From Streptomyces sindenensis (lineage in GTDB: Bacteria; Actinomycetota; Actinomycetes; Streptomycetales; Streptomycetaceae), in the NCBI RefSeq assembly GCF_014649035.1, contig NZ_BMSG01000002.1, positions 372,001 to 436,000 of the forward strand: 64,000 bases of DNA, given 5' to 3'. Below, piece after piece: positions 35,101-44,943 of the stretch (the stretch's first letter is position 1; the number at the start of each line of letters is the position of its first letter). The notes below the pieces were generated by a model, which worked only from the letters and a program-made list of their open reading frames with translations, did not search any database and had not been told where the DNA came from. Made by a program: the position numbers and the translations under genes.

Positions 35101-36615
35101 CTACGCCTCCGGGTAGCGGCGCGGCGTCCAGACGACGCTCCGACCGCCGTCCTCGCCCCGCTTCACCCACCGCGTCTGCGACGAGCCCACGATCAGCAGC
35201 GTCCGCATGTCCACCTCCGCCGGATCGACATCGGCCAGCCGCACCGTACGGACGGACTCCGCCGGCCCGCCCACGTCCCGGGCCAGCACCACCGGGGTGT
35301 CCGGCGAGCGGTGTTCCAGGAGCAGGTCGCGGGCCCGGCCGACCTGCCACGTACGCGACTGGGAGCCCGGGTTGTACAGTGCCAGCACCAGGTCCGCCGA
35401 GGCCGCCGCGCGCAGCCGCTCCGCGATGACCTCCCACGGCTTGAGCCGGTCCGAGAGGGAGATCGTGGCGTAGTCGTGGCCCAGCGGCGCGCCCGCGCGG
35501 GCGGCGGCGGCGTTCGCCGCGGTGACGCCGGGCAGCACACGGACCGGGATGTCCGCGTACGCGTCCTGCGAGGCCACCTCCAGCACCGCCGTCGCCATCG
35601 CGAAGACCCCGGGGTCGCCGCCCGAGACCACCGCGACCCGGTGCCCCCGCCGGGCCAGGTCCAGCGCGAACTCCGCCCGCTCCGACTCCACCTTGTTGTC
35701 CGAGCCGTGCCGCGCCTGGCCGGGCCGTACCGGCACCCGGTCCAGATAGGTGGTATAGCCGACCACGTCGTCCGCCGCCGCCAGTGCGCCCCGCGTCTGG
35801 GGCGTCAGCCACAGCGGGCCCGCCGGTCCGGTGCCGACGACCACGACCTCGCCGCCGCCTCTTCCGGAGGGGCGCGGCGCGTCGACGCGGCTCGGCAGCA
35901 CCGCCACCGAGAAGTACGGGACCGACTCCGGGTCGACGTCCGCCAGTTCGCCCGTACGCTCCCCGGCCATGGTGGCCCGCTCGACGTACCGCGCCTCCGG
36001 CAGCCGGCCCGACGCCTCGAACGCGCCGCGCACCGCCGGGAACGTCCGCCCCAGTTTCATCACGACCGCCGTGTCCGTCGCGGCGAGACGGGCCGTCAGC
36101 TCCTCCTCCGGCAGCGTGCCGGGCAGGATCGTGAGGATCTCCTCGCCCTCGACGAGGGGGGTGCCGAGCCGGGCGGCGGCAGCACTGACGGAGGTGACAC
36201 CCGGGATGACCTCGGTCGCGTACCGGTCGGCCAGCCGCTTGTGCATGTGCATGTACGAGCCGTAGAACATCGGGTCGCCCTCGGCGAGCACCGCGACCGT
36301 GCGCCCCGCGTCCAGATGCGCGGCCAGACGGGCCGCGGCCTCCTCGTAGAACTCCTCCAACGCGCCCCGGTAGCCGCCGGGGTGGTCCGTGGTCTCCGTC
36401 GTGACGGGGTAGACCAGGGCCTCCTCGATGTGGTCCGGCCGCAGGTGCGCGGCGGCGATGGAGCGCGCGATCGAGCGGCCGTGCCGGGCGCTGTGGTACG
36501 CGACGACGTCCGCGTCCCCGATGGCCCGGACGGCCCGCAGGGTCATCAGGTTCGGGTCGCCGGGGCCGAGCCCGACACCGTAGAGACGGCCCGTGCCGCC
36601 GCTGGACTCGCTCAT
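35101..36615 (-). CDS. cobIJ: fused precorrin-2 C20- and precorrin-3B C17-methyltransferase CobIJ
   Basis: 504 residues. The N-terminal CobI half has LYGVGLGPGDPNLMTLRAVRAI and AVLAEGDPMFYGSYMHMHKRL (SAM site). A short linker leads to the CobJ half with VVVVGTGPAGPLWLTPQTRGALAAADDVVGYTTYL and AVVSGGDPGVFAMATAVLE. Both halves are SAM-dependent tetrapyrrole methylases acting at successive steps either side of CobG. The start 2 bp after the cobH stop (TAGTGATG) shows tight coupling. Confidence 0.95.
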   Translation of the reverse strand: MSESSGGTGRLYGVGLGPGDPNLMTLRAVRAIGDADVVAYHSARHGRSIARSIAAAHLRPDHIEEALVYPVTTETTDHPGGYRGALEEFYEEAAARLAAHLDAGRTVAVLAEGDPMFYGSYMHMHKRLADRYATEVIPGVTSVSAAAARLGTPLVEGEEILTILPGTLPEEELTARLAATDTAVVMKLGRTFPAVRGAFEASGRLPEARYVERATMAGERTGELADVDPESVPYFSVAVLPSRVDAPRPSGRGGGEVVVVGTGPAGPLWLTPQTRGALAAADDVVGYTTYLDRVPVRPGQARHGSDNKVESERAEFALDLARRGHRVAVVSGGDPGVFAMATAVLEVASQDAYADIPVRVLPGVTAANAAAARAGAPLGHDYATISLSDRLKPWEVIAERLRAAASADLVLALYNPGSQSRTWQVGRARDLLLEHRSPDTPVVLARDVGGPAESVRTVRLADVDPAEVDMRTLLIVGSSQTRWVKRGEDGGRSVVWTPRRYPEA

Positions 36616-36617
36616 CA

Positions 36618-37244
36618 CTACTCTTCCTCGCTCGCGATGGCGTTGAGCGCCGCCGCCGCTATCGCGCTGCCGCCGCGCCGGCCGCGGATGATCAGGTGCT
36701 CCAGGCCCGACGGGTGCTCGGCCAGGGCTTCCTTGGACTCCATCGCGCCGACGAAGCCGACCGGGACGCCGATCACGGCGGCCGGGCGCGGGGCGCCCTC
36801 CTCGATCATCTCCAGCAGCCGGAACAGGGCCGTCGGCGCGTTGCCGACCGCGACCACCGCCCCCTCCATCCGGTCCCGCCACAGCTCCAGGGCCGCCGCA
36901 CTGCGTGTCGTCCCCATCTTCGCGGCCAGCTCGGGCACGGACGGGTCGGACAGCGTGCACACCACGTCGTTGCCGGCGGGCAGCCGCTTGCGGGTGACCC
37001 CGCTGGCCACCATCGCCACGTCGCAGAGGATCGGCGCGCCGGAGCGCAGAGCGGCACGGGCGTCGGCCACGGCGTTCGGCGAGAAGGCGAGGTCGCGCAC
37101 GAGATCGACCATGCCGCAGGCGTGGATCATCCGGACGGCGACCTGGCTGACGTCGGCGGGCAGCCCGGAGAGATCCGCCTCCGCGCGGATGGTGGCGAAG
37201 GACTGGCGGTAGATCGCCGGTCCGTCCTTCTCGTACTGGTGCAC
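36618..37244 (-). CDS. cobH: precorrin-8X methylmutase CobH
   Basis: 208 residues, GTG start. It matches CobH/Cbi[42 protein letters not shown] (the catalytic His lies in the IHACG block), [18 protein letters not shown] and [15 protein letters not shown]. It moves a methyl group from C-11 to C-12 to give hydrogenobyrinic acid. It lies between cobG and cobIJ in a minus-strand operon. Confidence 0.95.
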   Translation of the reverse strand: MHQYEKDGPAIYRQSFATIRAEADLSGLPADVSQVAVRMIHACGMVDLVRDLAFSPNAVADARAALRSGAPILCDVAMVASGVTRKRLPAGNDVVCTLSDPSVPELAAKMGTTRSAAALELWRDRMEGAVVAVGNAPTALFRLLEMIEEGAPRPAAVIGVPVGFVGAMESKEALAEHPSGLEHLIIRGRRGGSAIAAAALNAIASEEE

Positions 37245-37289
37245 AGTGCTGTCGCTTTCTTCTGCCGGTAGGGGTGAGGGGGAGCGTGC

Positions 37290-38555
37290 TCAGGCGCGGG
37301 CCGCGGCCACCGCCGCCGCCAGCGCGGCCGGGTCGTCCCGGACCGTCCGCGGGGGGTCCCGCCGCTCCCCGTGTACATGCGAGATCCGGTGCCCGTCGGG
37401 CGTGACCACCACGTCGATCCACTCCCCGTGGGGGTGGCCGCAGCGGCGTTCGCACCCGGACCAGTACACAGGGAGCCGCCCGACCGGCCCGACGGCGGCC
37501 CCCGCTTCGGCCCGTACGTCGGACCGGGACTTCACGCAGCCGGGGTGGCCGATGCAGGCGCCGACCCCGGTCCACGGGGAGTCGGGGGCGGTGATCAGCC
37601 CGGCCGCCGCCAGGGCGTCGAGCGCCGCCGCCGCGTCCTCCGGCCGCCCGAACGGCCCCGGGACGACGATCCCGCGCCATGGGGTCAGCCGCAGCTCGTC
37701 GCCGTGCCGGCGGGCCGTTTCGGTGAGCAGCCGCCACTGCGCGGAGGTGAGCCGCCCGAGGGGTACGTCGACGCCGACCGCGTCCGGGGAGCCGTGCGGG
37801 CCCGGGGCGGGGGGCGTCGCCGTACGCGGCCGGGGGCGGTCCACCGCCGGACCGGCCGCCGCCTTGACCGCGCGAACCAGTTCGGCCCGTACGTCGTCGG
37901 GCAGGTCCTTCACGCGCCACGCGCCGGAGTCCCGGGCGGCGCGGAGGAACGCCTCGGCGGCCAGAAGCGCGGCGCGCGGTCCTTCCCCGCCCGGCACCCG
38001 GAACACCTCGTCCTCGGCCCCGATCCGCAGGAGGCAGCTGTCGCCCGCCGCGATCAGGGTCACGTCGGCGCCCAGCGCGTCCACGTCACCGCGGCCGTCG
38101 TCCAGGGCGAACAGGAAGCGGCCGGAGAGCGAGGCCGCGGCGGCTGATTGGCAGACCAGACCGTCCAGTTCGGACAACCAGCCGCTGACCGGGGCCGATC
38201 CGTCCAGGCCGGCGAGCGGCGAGGCCACGATGTTGCGGGCCCGCTCGTGCGCGGCGGACGGCAGCAGCCCGGCGGCGGTGAGCAGCTCGGCGAGGGCGCC
38301 CCCGCACGCCGCGGCGAGGCCGCGCAGCTGGACGTTGCCCCGGGAGGTGAGATGCAGCTCACCGTCCCCGAACCGTTCGGCCGCCGCGAGCAGCACCTCC
38401 GCCCGGTCCGCGCTCAGCACCCCGCCGGGCACCCGGACCCGGGCCAGCGCACCGTCGTCGGCCGGGTGGAGCCGCAGCGTCCCCGGGCAGGCGTCGCCGC
38501 CGCCGCGGAGGGCTGGGCCGCCCGCGGAAAGGGGCGAGGGGGCGGAATCGGGCAT
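37290..38555 (-). CDS. cobG: precorrin-3B synthase CobG
   Basis: 421 residues related to sulphite/nitrite reductases: GELHLTSRGNVQLRG near the N-terminus, then WTGVGACIGHPGCVKSRSDVRAE and YWSGCERRCGHPHGEW, whose cysteines bind the Fe-S cluster and siroheme-like centre. CobG needs O2 to form the precorrin-3B lactone. The ATG at 38555 is chosen over 38567 because TATGCT (38563-38568) ends exactly 7 nt upstream, implying a leaderless transcript. It is first in the cobG-cobH-cobIJ operon. Confidence 0.9.
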   Translation of the reverse strand: MPDSAPSPLSAGGPALRGGGDACPGTLRLHPADDGALARVRVPGGVLSADRAEVLLAAAERFGDGELHLTSRGNVQLRGLAAACGGALAELLTAAGLLPSAAHERARNIVASPLAGLDGSAPVSGWLSELDGLVCQSAAAASLSGRFLFALDDGRGDVDALGADVTLIAAGDSCLLRIGAEDEVFRVPGGEGPRAALLAAEAFLRAARDSGAWRVKDLPDDVRAELVRAVKAAAGPAVDRPRPRTATPPAPGPHGSPDAVGVDVPLGRLTSAQWRLLTETARRHGDELRLTPWRGIVVPGPFGRPEDAAAALDALAAAGLITAPDSPWTGVGACIGHPGCVKSRSDVRAEAGAAVGPVGRLPVYWSGCERRCGHPHGEWIDVVVTPDGHRISHVHGERRDPPRTVRDDPAALAAAVAAARA

Positions 38556-38562
38556 GGCGGCG

Positions 38563-38568
38563 AGCATA
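38563..38568 (-). promoter_or_regulatory. -10 box TATGCT for cobG
   Basis: TATGCT on the minus strand, 7 nt before the ATG of cobG, with no Shine-Dalgarno sequence. It gives a leaderless start for the cobGHIJ operon. No cobalamin riboswitch lies in front of this promoter on the minus strand. Confidence 0.55.
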
Positions 38569-38804
38569 CCGACCGGGCCGGTCCCGGCGATGGGCCCGCG
38601 GTTGTGACCTGTGGGACAGCGGGTCACGGGGAACGGCCCGCCTCGCGACGGGAACCGCGGCGCACCGGGCGGCGGACACCACCGCCCCGTCGACGCAGGC
38701 GGTGATCGACGCCCCCGCACCGGCGTGGTCACCGCGCCGAACAGTGATCACCACCGCACCCCCGCCCCCTGCCCCGCCCCCACCCCCGCCGCTTAGGATG
38801 CAGA

Positions 38805-38985
38805 CGGCGGTCCGTTCAGGCCGCCATCGCCAGACGGCGACAGGGGAGGAAGCCCGGTGAGATTCCGGCGCGGTCCCGCCACTGTGAGTCCGGTCGCCGC
38901 CACCACCGGCTGCCGGACGAGTCAGGAACTCCCTTCTCCGAGCACCCGGTAGCCACCGGGCCGCCCGGGGAGACCCTCCGACACC
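38805..38985 (+). ncRNA. cobalamin (B12) riboswitch upstream of cobN
   Basis: The conserved core GGGAGGAAGCCCGGTGAGAT (from 38844) is followed by CGGCGCGGTCCCGCCACTGTGA, containing the B12 box GCCACTG at about 38877-38884. GAGTCAGGAACT at 38919-38931 is the usual closing segment. A GC-rich region that can form stems (CCCGGTAGCCACCGGG) follows before the cobN start at 39026. Binding of adenosylcobalamin would lower cobN expression. The gap 38569-38804 on its left shows no other feature. Confidence 0.93.
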
Positions 38986-39025
38986 CGCCCGGGGCGTGGA
39001 CACCCCGAGGAAGGCCTGACGCAGC

Positions 39026-42000
39026 ATGATCCTGCTCCTGTCGACGTCCGACACCGACCTCCTGAGCGCCCGCGCTTCCGAGGGACCCGTCAGCTACCGG
39101 TACGCCAACCCCTCGCGCGTGGACCTCGACGGACTGCCGGAGCTGCTGGACGGCGTCGACCTCGTCGTCGTACGGCTCCTCGGTGGCGTACGGGCGTGGC
39201 AGGAGGGGCTCGACGCGGTGCTGGCCACCGGCCGCCCGGTCGTCGTGCTGACCGGTGAGCAGGCTCCGGACGCGCAGCTGATGGCCGCGTCCACCGTGCC
39301 GATCGGGATCGCGGCCGAGGCGCACGCGTACCTCGCGCACGGCGGGCCCGCCAACCTGGAACAGCTGGCCCGGTTCCTCTCCGACACCGTGCTGCTGACC
39401 GGCCACGGCTTCGAGCCGCCCCACCCGGCCCCCGCGTGGGGCCCGCTGGAGCGGGAGGCCCGTGCCGTGCCCGAGGGCGCGCCGACGGTCGCCGTCCTCT
39501 ACTACCGCGCCCACCACATGAGCGGGAACACCGCGTTCGTGGAGGCGCTGTGCACGGCGGTCGAGGACGCCGGGGGCCGCCCCCTCCCGCTGTACGTCGC
39601 GTCCCTCCGGACCCCGGAGGCCGACCTCATCGACCGGCTCCGTGCCGCCGACGCCATCGTGACCACGGTCCTCGCGGCGGGCGGCACGAAGCCCGCCGAG
39701 GCGTCGGCCGGCGGCGACGACGAGTCGTGGGACGCGGGCGCGCTGACCCAGCTCGACGTGCCGATCCTCCAGGCGCTCTGCCTCACCGGCCCGCGTACCG
39801 CCTGGGAGGAGAACGACGAGGGCGTCTCCCCGCTGGACGCGGCCACCCAGATCGCGGTCCCGGAGTTCGACGGCCGCCTGATCACGGTCCCGTTCTCCTT
39901 CAAGGAGATCGACGAGGACGGGCTCCCGGCGTACGTCCCCGACGCCGAGCGCGCCGCCCGGGTCGCCGGGATCGCCGTACGCCACGCGAAACTGCGGAAC
40001 ATCCCGAACGCGCAGAAGAAGATCGCGCTGGTCCTCTCCGCCTACCCGACGAAGCACTCCCGCATCGGCAACGCGGTCGGCCTCGACACCCCCGCCAGCG
40101 CCGTGGCCCTGCTGCGCCGCCTGCGCGCCGAGGGGTACGACTTCGGGCCCGAGGAGGAGATCCCGGGCCTGGTCTCCGGCGACGGCGACGAGCTGATCTA
40201 CGCGCTGATCGACGCGGGCGGCCACGACCAGGAGTGGCTGACCGAGGAGCAGTTGGCGAAGAACCCGGTGCGCATCCCGGCCGCCGACTACCGCCGCTGG
40301 TTCGCCGGACTTCCGCAGGAGCTGCGGCTCGCGGTCGAGCGGCACTGGGGCCCGGCCCCCGGCGAGATGTTCGTGGACCGTTCGGCCAACCCGGAGGGCG
40401 ACATCGTCCTCGCGGCCCTGCGGCGCGGGAACCTCCTCATCCTCATCCAGCCGCCGCGCGGCTTCGGCGAGAACCCGATCGCGATCTACCACGACCCCGA
40501 TCTCCCGCCGTCCCACCACTACTTGGCGGCGTACCGCTGGATCGCCGCCTCGGCCGAGGACAACGGTTTCGGCGCGGACGCGATGATCCACCTGGGCAAG
40601 CACGGCAACCTGGAGTGGCTGCCCGGCAAGAACGCCGGCCTCTCCGCCGCCTGCGGCCCCGACGCGGCCCTGGGCGATCTTCCGCTCGTCTACCCGTTCC
40701 TGGTGAACGACCCGGGCGAGGGCACGCAGGCGAAGCGCCGCGTCCACGCCACGCTCATCGACCACCTGGTCCCCCCGATGGCCCGCGCCGACAGCTACGG
40801 CGACATCGCGCGTCTGGAGCAACTCCTCGACGAGCACGCCCAGATCGCGGCGATGGACCCGGCGAAGCTGCCCGCGATCCGCGCCCAGATCTGGACGCTG
40901 ATCCAGGCCGCGAAGCTCGACCACGACCTCGGGGTGGAGGACCGCCCGGAGGACGAGGGCTTCGACGACTTCATCATGCATCTGGACGGCTGGCTCTGCG
41001 AGATCAAGGACGTCCAGATCCGCGACGGCCTGCACGTCCTGGGCAACCCGCCCGCCGGGAACGACCGGGTCAACCTGGTCCTCGCCGTGCTCCGCGCCCG
41101 CCAGATCTGGGGCGGCACCGCATCGCTCCCCGGCCTCCGCGAGGCGCTGGGCCTGGACGAGTCGGCGGCCACCCGCACCGACGCGGATGCGATCGAGGAG
41201 CAGGCGCGCGCCCTGGTCCAGGCGATGGACGACGCGGACTGGAACCCGGAGGCGGTGGCAACGGTGGCGGCGGGTCTGCCCGACGCCGTGGCCGACATCC
41301 TCACCTTCGCGGCCACCGAGGTGGTCCCGCGCATGGCGGCGACGACCGACGAACTGACCCATGCCGTCCACGCGCTGAACGGCGGCTTCGTCCCGGCGGG
41401 CCCCTCCGGCTCCCCGCTCCGCGGCCTGGTCAACGTGCTCCCGACGGGCCGCAACTTCTACTCCGTGGACCCGAAGGCGGTCCCCTCCAAGCTGGCGTGG
41501 GAGACGGGCCAGGCCCTGGCCGACTCCCTCCTGACCCGCTACCGCACCGACAACGGCGACTGGCCGACCTCGGTCGGCCTCTCCCTCTGGGGCACCAGCG
41601 CGATGCGCACGGCGGGCGACGACATCGCCGAGGCGTTCGCGCTGCTCGGCATCCGCCCCGTCTGGGACGACGCCTCGCGCCGGGTCACGGGCCTGGAGCC
41701 CATCCCGTACGAGGAGTTGGGCCGCCCCCGCATCGACGTCACGCTCCGCATCTCGGGCTTCTTCCGCGACGCGTTCCCGCACACGGTGGGCCTCCTCGAC
41801 GACGCCGTACGCCTGGCCGCGTCCCTCGACGAGCCGGCCGAGCGCAACTACGTACGGGCGCACACCCAGGCCGACCTCGCCGAACACGGCGACGAACGCC
41901 GGGCCACCACCCGCATCTTCGGCTCCCGCCCCGGCACGTACGGCGCGGGCCTCCTCCAGCTCATCGACTCCCGCGACTGGCGCACCGACGCCGACCTCGC

Positions 42001-42631
42001 CGAGGTCTACACGGTCTGGGGCGGCTACGCCTACGGCCGCGAACTCGACGGCCGCCCGGCCCGCGAGGAGATGGAGAGCGCCTACAAGCGCATCGAGGTC
42101 GCCGCGAAGAACACCGACACCCGCGAGCACGACATCGCGGACTCCGACGACTACTTCCAGTACCACGGCGGCATGGTGGCCACCGTGCGCGCGCTGAAGG
42201 GCACGGCCCCGGAGGCGTACATCGGCGACTCCACCCGCCCCGAAACGGTCCGCACGCGCACGCTCGTCGAGGAGACGTCACGCGTCTTCCGCGCCCGTGT
42301 GGTCAACCCCAAGTGGATCGAGGCGATGCGCCGCCACGGCTACAAGGGCGCGTTCGAGCTGGCGGCCACCGTCGACTACCTCTTCGGCTACGACGCCACG
42401 ACCGGCGTGGTCGCCGACTGGATGTACGACAAGCTCACCCAGACGTACGTCCTGGACCCGGAGAACAAGCAGTTCCTCCAGGAGGCCAACCCCTGGGCCC
42501 TGCACGGCATCGCGGAACGCCTGCTGGAGGCCGAGTCCCGCGGCATGTGGGCCGAGCCGGACCCGGCGGTCCTGGAAGCGCTGCGCCAGGTGTACCTGGA
42601 GACGGAAGGGAACCTGGAGGGCGAGGACTGA
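39026..42631 (+). CDS. cobN: cobaltochelatase subunit CobN
   Basis: 1201 residues, the usual length of the large ATP-dependent cobaltochelatase subunit. Motifs: MILLLSTSDTDLLSARAS; RNIPNAQKKIALVLSAYPTKHSRIGNAVGLDTPAS; IHLGKHGNLEWLPGKNAGLS (metal/substrate site); GRNFYSVDPKAVPSKLAWETG; HGGMVATVRALKG. It inserts Co into hydrogenobyrinate a,c-diamide together with CobS/CobT-like ATPase subunits, which are not in this window. Expression is under the B12 riboswitch. A perfect hairpin follows. Confidence 0.96.
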   Translation: MILLLSTSDTDLLSARASEGPVSYRYANPSRVDLDGLPELLDGVDLVVVRLLGGVRAWQEGLDAVLATGRPVVVLTGEQAPDAQLMAASTVPIGIAAEAHAYLAHGGPANLEQLARFLSDTVLLTGHGFEPPHPAPAWGPLEREARAVPEGAPTVAVLYYRAHHMSGNTAFVEALCTAVEDAGGRPLPLYVASLRTPEADLIDRLRAADAIVTTVLAAGGTKPAEASAGGDDESWDAGALTQLDVPILQALCLTGPRTAWEENDEGVSPLDAATQIAVPEFDGRLITVPFSFKEIDEDGLPAYVPDAERAARVAGIAVRHAKLRNIPNAQKKIALVLSAYPTKHSRIGNAVGLDTPASAVALLRRLRAEGYDFGPEEEIPGLVSGDGDELIYALIDAGGHDQEWLTEEQLAKNPVRIPAADYRRWFAGLPQELRLAVERHWGPAPGEMFVDRSANPEGDIVLAALRRGNLLILIQPPRGFGENPIAIYHDPDLPPSHHYLAAYRWIAASAEDNGFGADAMIHLGKHGNLEWLPGKNAGLSAACGPDAALGDLPLVYPFLVNDPGEGTQAKRRVHATLIDHLVPPMARADSYGDIARLEQLLDEHAQIAAMDPAKLPAIRAQIWTLIQAAKLDHDLGVEDRPEDEGFDDFIMHLDGWLCEIKDVQIRDGLHVLGNPPAGNDRVNLVLAVLRARQIWGGTASLPGLREALGLDESAATRTDADAIEEQARALVQAMDDADWNPEAVATVAAGLPDAVADILTFAATEVVPRMAATTDELTHAVHALNGGFVPAGPSGSPLRGLVNVLPTGRNFYSVDPKAVPSKLAWETGQALADSLLTRYRTDNGDWPTSVGLSLWGTSAMRTAGDDIAEAFALLGIRPVWDDASRRVTGLEPIPYEELGRPRIDVTLRISGFFRDAFPHTVGLLDDAVRLAASLDEPAERNYVRAHTQADLAEHGDERRATTRIFGSRPGTYGAGLLQLIDSRDWRTDADLAEVYTVWGGYAYGRELDGRPAREEMESAYKRIEVAAKNTDTREHDIADSDDYFQYHGGMVATVRALKGTAPEAYIGDSTRPETVRTRTLVEETSRVFRARVVNPKWIEAMRRHGYKGAFELAATVDYLFGYDATTGVVADWMYDKLTQTYVLDPENKQFLQEANPWALHGIAERLLEAESRGMWAEPDPAVLEALRQVYLETEGNLEGED

Positions 42632-42652
42632 CGCGCCCGGCCCGCTGAAACC

Positions 42653-42690
42653 GGCCGGCCCCGGGAGAGCCAACTCTCCCGGGGCCGGCC
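42653..42690. terminator. bidirectional terminator between cobN and the LOX gene
   Basis: A perfect 17-bp stem (42653-42669 with 42674-42690) and a CCAA loop lie midway between the convergent cobN and lysyl-oxidase-like genes. Confidence 0.9.
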
Positions 42691-42732
42691 GATGGCGCGG
42701 CACGGAGCGCGTCGACGCCCCGCTGACAGCGA

Positions 42733-44592
42733 CTAGTTGGCGTCCACCAGGTGGTGGGCCGGGACCTTCACGGTCCGGGCGCCCTTCTTGCCGCCGAGGA
42801 TCACCTTGCGCAGGGCGCTGTTGTTCTTGTGGTTGGTCTCCTTGAGCCGGTTCTCCGGGTTGGCGAGGACCTGGATGTAGTACGTGCCGTTCGGCAGACC
42901 CGTGATGTCGAAGGACTGGCCCGGCAGGTCCTGGGTGTAGGTGTCACCGGAGCCGACGTCGAGCACCTCGCGGACGGAGATCGAGTTCTCCTGGCCGCAC
43001 GCGGTGGACAGGTCGGTGTTGTCCGGGTGCCAGTTGGCGTTCTTCACCGTGTAGTCGACGGCGTCGGTGTTGGCGAGGCAGAACGCCTCCTTGCCGCTGC
43101 GCACCGACTCCTTCTTGTCGGCCTTCAGCAGCCGGTAGCTGGCGAAGTCCGTGAAGTGCCAGTGCTCGTGGCCGGGGCGCGGGTCCCACTCCATGGTGCC
43201 GGTCGGGGTGTAGCCGACCTGCTTGCCCTTGGCGTCGTAGAAGTACTGGTAGGCGTCCATCAGCTTCTTGCCCGGGGAGCGGAAGCCGTCCACGACGAGC
43301 TTGGCCGGGCCCGCGTTCCACACGTTGGCGCTGAAGGCGAGGTAGTCCTTGCCGGGGACGTCCTCGTAACCGTCGCTGACGGTGATGCCGTACGCGGGCA
43401 GCGAGCGCAGGTCCGGCTTGGGTACGTCGGGAACGGTGGCCTTGCCGGCGGGCCGCTTGGCGTTGGGCCTGGCCGCGGGGGCCTGCCGCGATCCGTCGGT
43501 CTGCCCGGCCCGGTCGCCGACCCTGGCGGCCGAGAAGGCCTGCCGCTGGAGGGACTCCTTCTTCAGCGCCCAGGGCAGGGCGGGCGGAGCGGGCGGGTAG
43601 GGCCCGTGACCGACGTTGAACGTGGGGGTGGCGCCGGCCGTCCGGGCGGCGGGAGCCTCGGGGCGGGCGGGAGCGCCGTGCGCGGCATGGGCGGAGGCGG
43701 CGGGCGCGGCATGGGCCGAGGCGGCGGGCGCGTCGGCGGCCTGCCCGTGCCCGTCATGCCCCTGGTGCCCCTGGTGCCCTTCGTGGCCGCCGTGCCCCTG
43801 GTGCCCGGCCGCGGACTCGGCGGACTGGGAGGACCGGGGAGCCGCGCTGCGGGCCGCGGCGCCTCCACCCTGCTCCTCCTGTTCCCAACTACGCTCCCGG
43901 ACGGTCACCTTGACCGACCGCGGCTTGTTCGCGATGCCGAAGAGGTCGCGGTACTTCTTCGTCACGGAGATCTTGGCGGTGTAGGTCCCGGCGGCCAGCT
44001 GGACCGGCTTGGCGTAGTACCCGGCGTAGGTGTTGGACGCCCAGCCGTTCTCCACGCCCCACACCGAGCCGAGGGTGAAGGGGTTCACCGGACAGCTCTG
44101 CGGATACTTCGAGTTGGCGGGTGCGTCCGGCCGGATCCGCCCCGAGGCGTTGTTGGGGCAGAAGGACTCGGTCTGCTTCAGCACGGTCTTCCCGGCCGCG
44201 TCGGTGACGGAGATCCGCGCGAAGTCCGGCAGCCCGGAGAAGTCCTTCACGAGCCCGGCGGGAAGCGCCTTGGTGGTGGTCTTCTTCCCGTTCCGCAACA
44301 CCTGCGTCGCGACGACCGGATCCTTGTACGACTTACGGGTCACCTTGAGCTCGAAGGCGCCGTTCTCCGAGGTCAGATAGGTCCCGAGGTCGAGATAGAC
44401 CCCGGGGTCCTCCTTCCAGGAGTCGAGCGTCACCGAGGTGGTGGCGGCGATCAGGCTGAGCTTCGGCGCCGGCTCGGCCGTCTTGGCGTCGGGCGCGGCG
44501 GCAACGACGCCCGCCGTCACGGCGACGGCCGCGGCAACGGCGATCGAGGGGCGGGTGAGGCGGTTGGTGCGGGCCTGCGGGGATCTGGTCAT
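42733..44592 (-). CDS. secreted lysyl-oxidase-family protein with His-rich linker
   Basis: 619 residues from one of two adjacent ATGs (44592 or 44595), behind GAGGA. A Sec-type signal (TRPSIAVAAAVAVTAGVVAAAPDA) is followed by an N-terminal domain with four cysteines. A linker with repeated GH(Q/E/G)GH units (about 264-290) follows. The C-terminal lysyl-oxidase domain carries the copper motif GHEHWHFTDFASY near residue 473 and ends in beta strands (GLPNGTYYIQVLANPENRL, ETNHKNN). Family members are Cu amine oxidases with a Lys-Tyr quinone cofactor. The His-rich run could bind copper. It is probably an extracellular or wall-associated enzyme. Confidence 0.82.
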   Translation of the reverse strand: MTRSPQARTNRLTRPSIAVAAAVAVTAGVVAAAPDAKTAEPAPKLSLIAATTSVTLDSWKEDPGVYLDLGTYLTSENGAFELKVTRKSYKDPVVATQVLRNGKKTTTKALPAGLVKDFSGLPDFARISVTDAAGKTVLKQTESFCPNNASGRIRPDAPANSKYPQSCPVNPFTLGSVWGVENGWASNTYAGYYAKPVQLAAGTYTAKISVTKKYRDLFGIANKPRSVKVTVRERSWEQEEQGGGAAARSAAPRSSQSAESAAGHQGHGGHEGHQGHQGHDGHGQAADAPAASAHAAPAASAHAAHGAPARPEAPAARTAGATPTFNVGHGPYPPAPPALPWALKKESLQRQAFSAARVGDRAGQTDGSRQAPAARPNAKRPAGKATVPDVPKPDLRSLPAYGITVSDGYEDVPGKDYLAFSANVWNAGPAKLVVDGFRSPGKKLMDAYQYFYDAKGKQVGYTPTGTMEWDPRPGHEHWHFTDFASYRLLKADKKESVRSGKEAFCLANTDAVDYTVKNANWHPDNTDLSTACGQENSISVREVLDVGSGDTYTQDLPGQSFDITGLPNGTYYIQVLANPENRLKETNHKNNSALRKVILGGKKGARTVKVPAHHLVDAN

Positions 44593-44943
44593 CATTCCTC
44601 GTACTTCCGGCTTCCGAGTGCGCGATGGAACGTGGACGATCAGCACGGCCCCAACTCAACTCACCTGTGGCGACGCTGTGTCCGGCCTAGGAGATGCGGT
44701 ACCAGGGCGGTCGGGTTGTCTGGTGTCCCCCGAGTGGCGCAGGGTTGTCCGAAAAGGGTGGTAGTTGCCCCCGGCACTCGCTCCGCCGAGGGCATGGCGC
44801 GCGAACACCGCCGCAGGGCGAGCCGGTTCACCCGCTGACGAGTCCGGGGCGATGAGCACGGACGGCAGCCCCTGCCGGCCCGCCCGGCGAGGCCCGCAGC
44901 CGGCGAGCGGCCGGCTGCCCGCACCGGATGGCATCCTGCACCC
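44593..44943. other. 351-bp gap between divergent genes, no gene seen
   Basis: This gap must contain the promoters of the secreted lysyl-oxidase-like gene (minus) and of the 44944 gene (plus). I see no RNA gene, clear repeat or convincing -35/-10 pair. A weak CATCCT lies 6 nt before the ATG at 44944. Confidence 0.5.

Noticed and set aside
38816..42166. A 1116-residue minus-strand open frame inside cobN
   Set aside because: Antisense shadow of cobN: composition dominated by Val, Arg, Gly and no domain motif; it would also cross the riboswitch.
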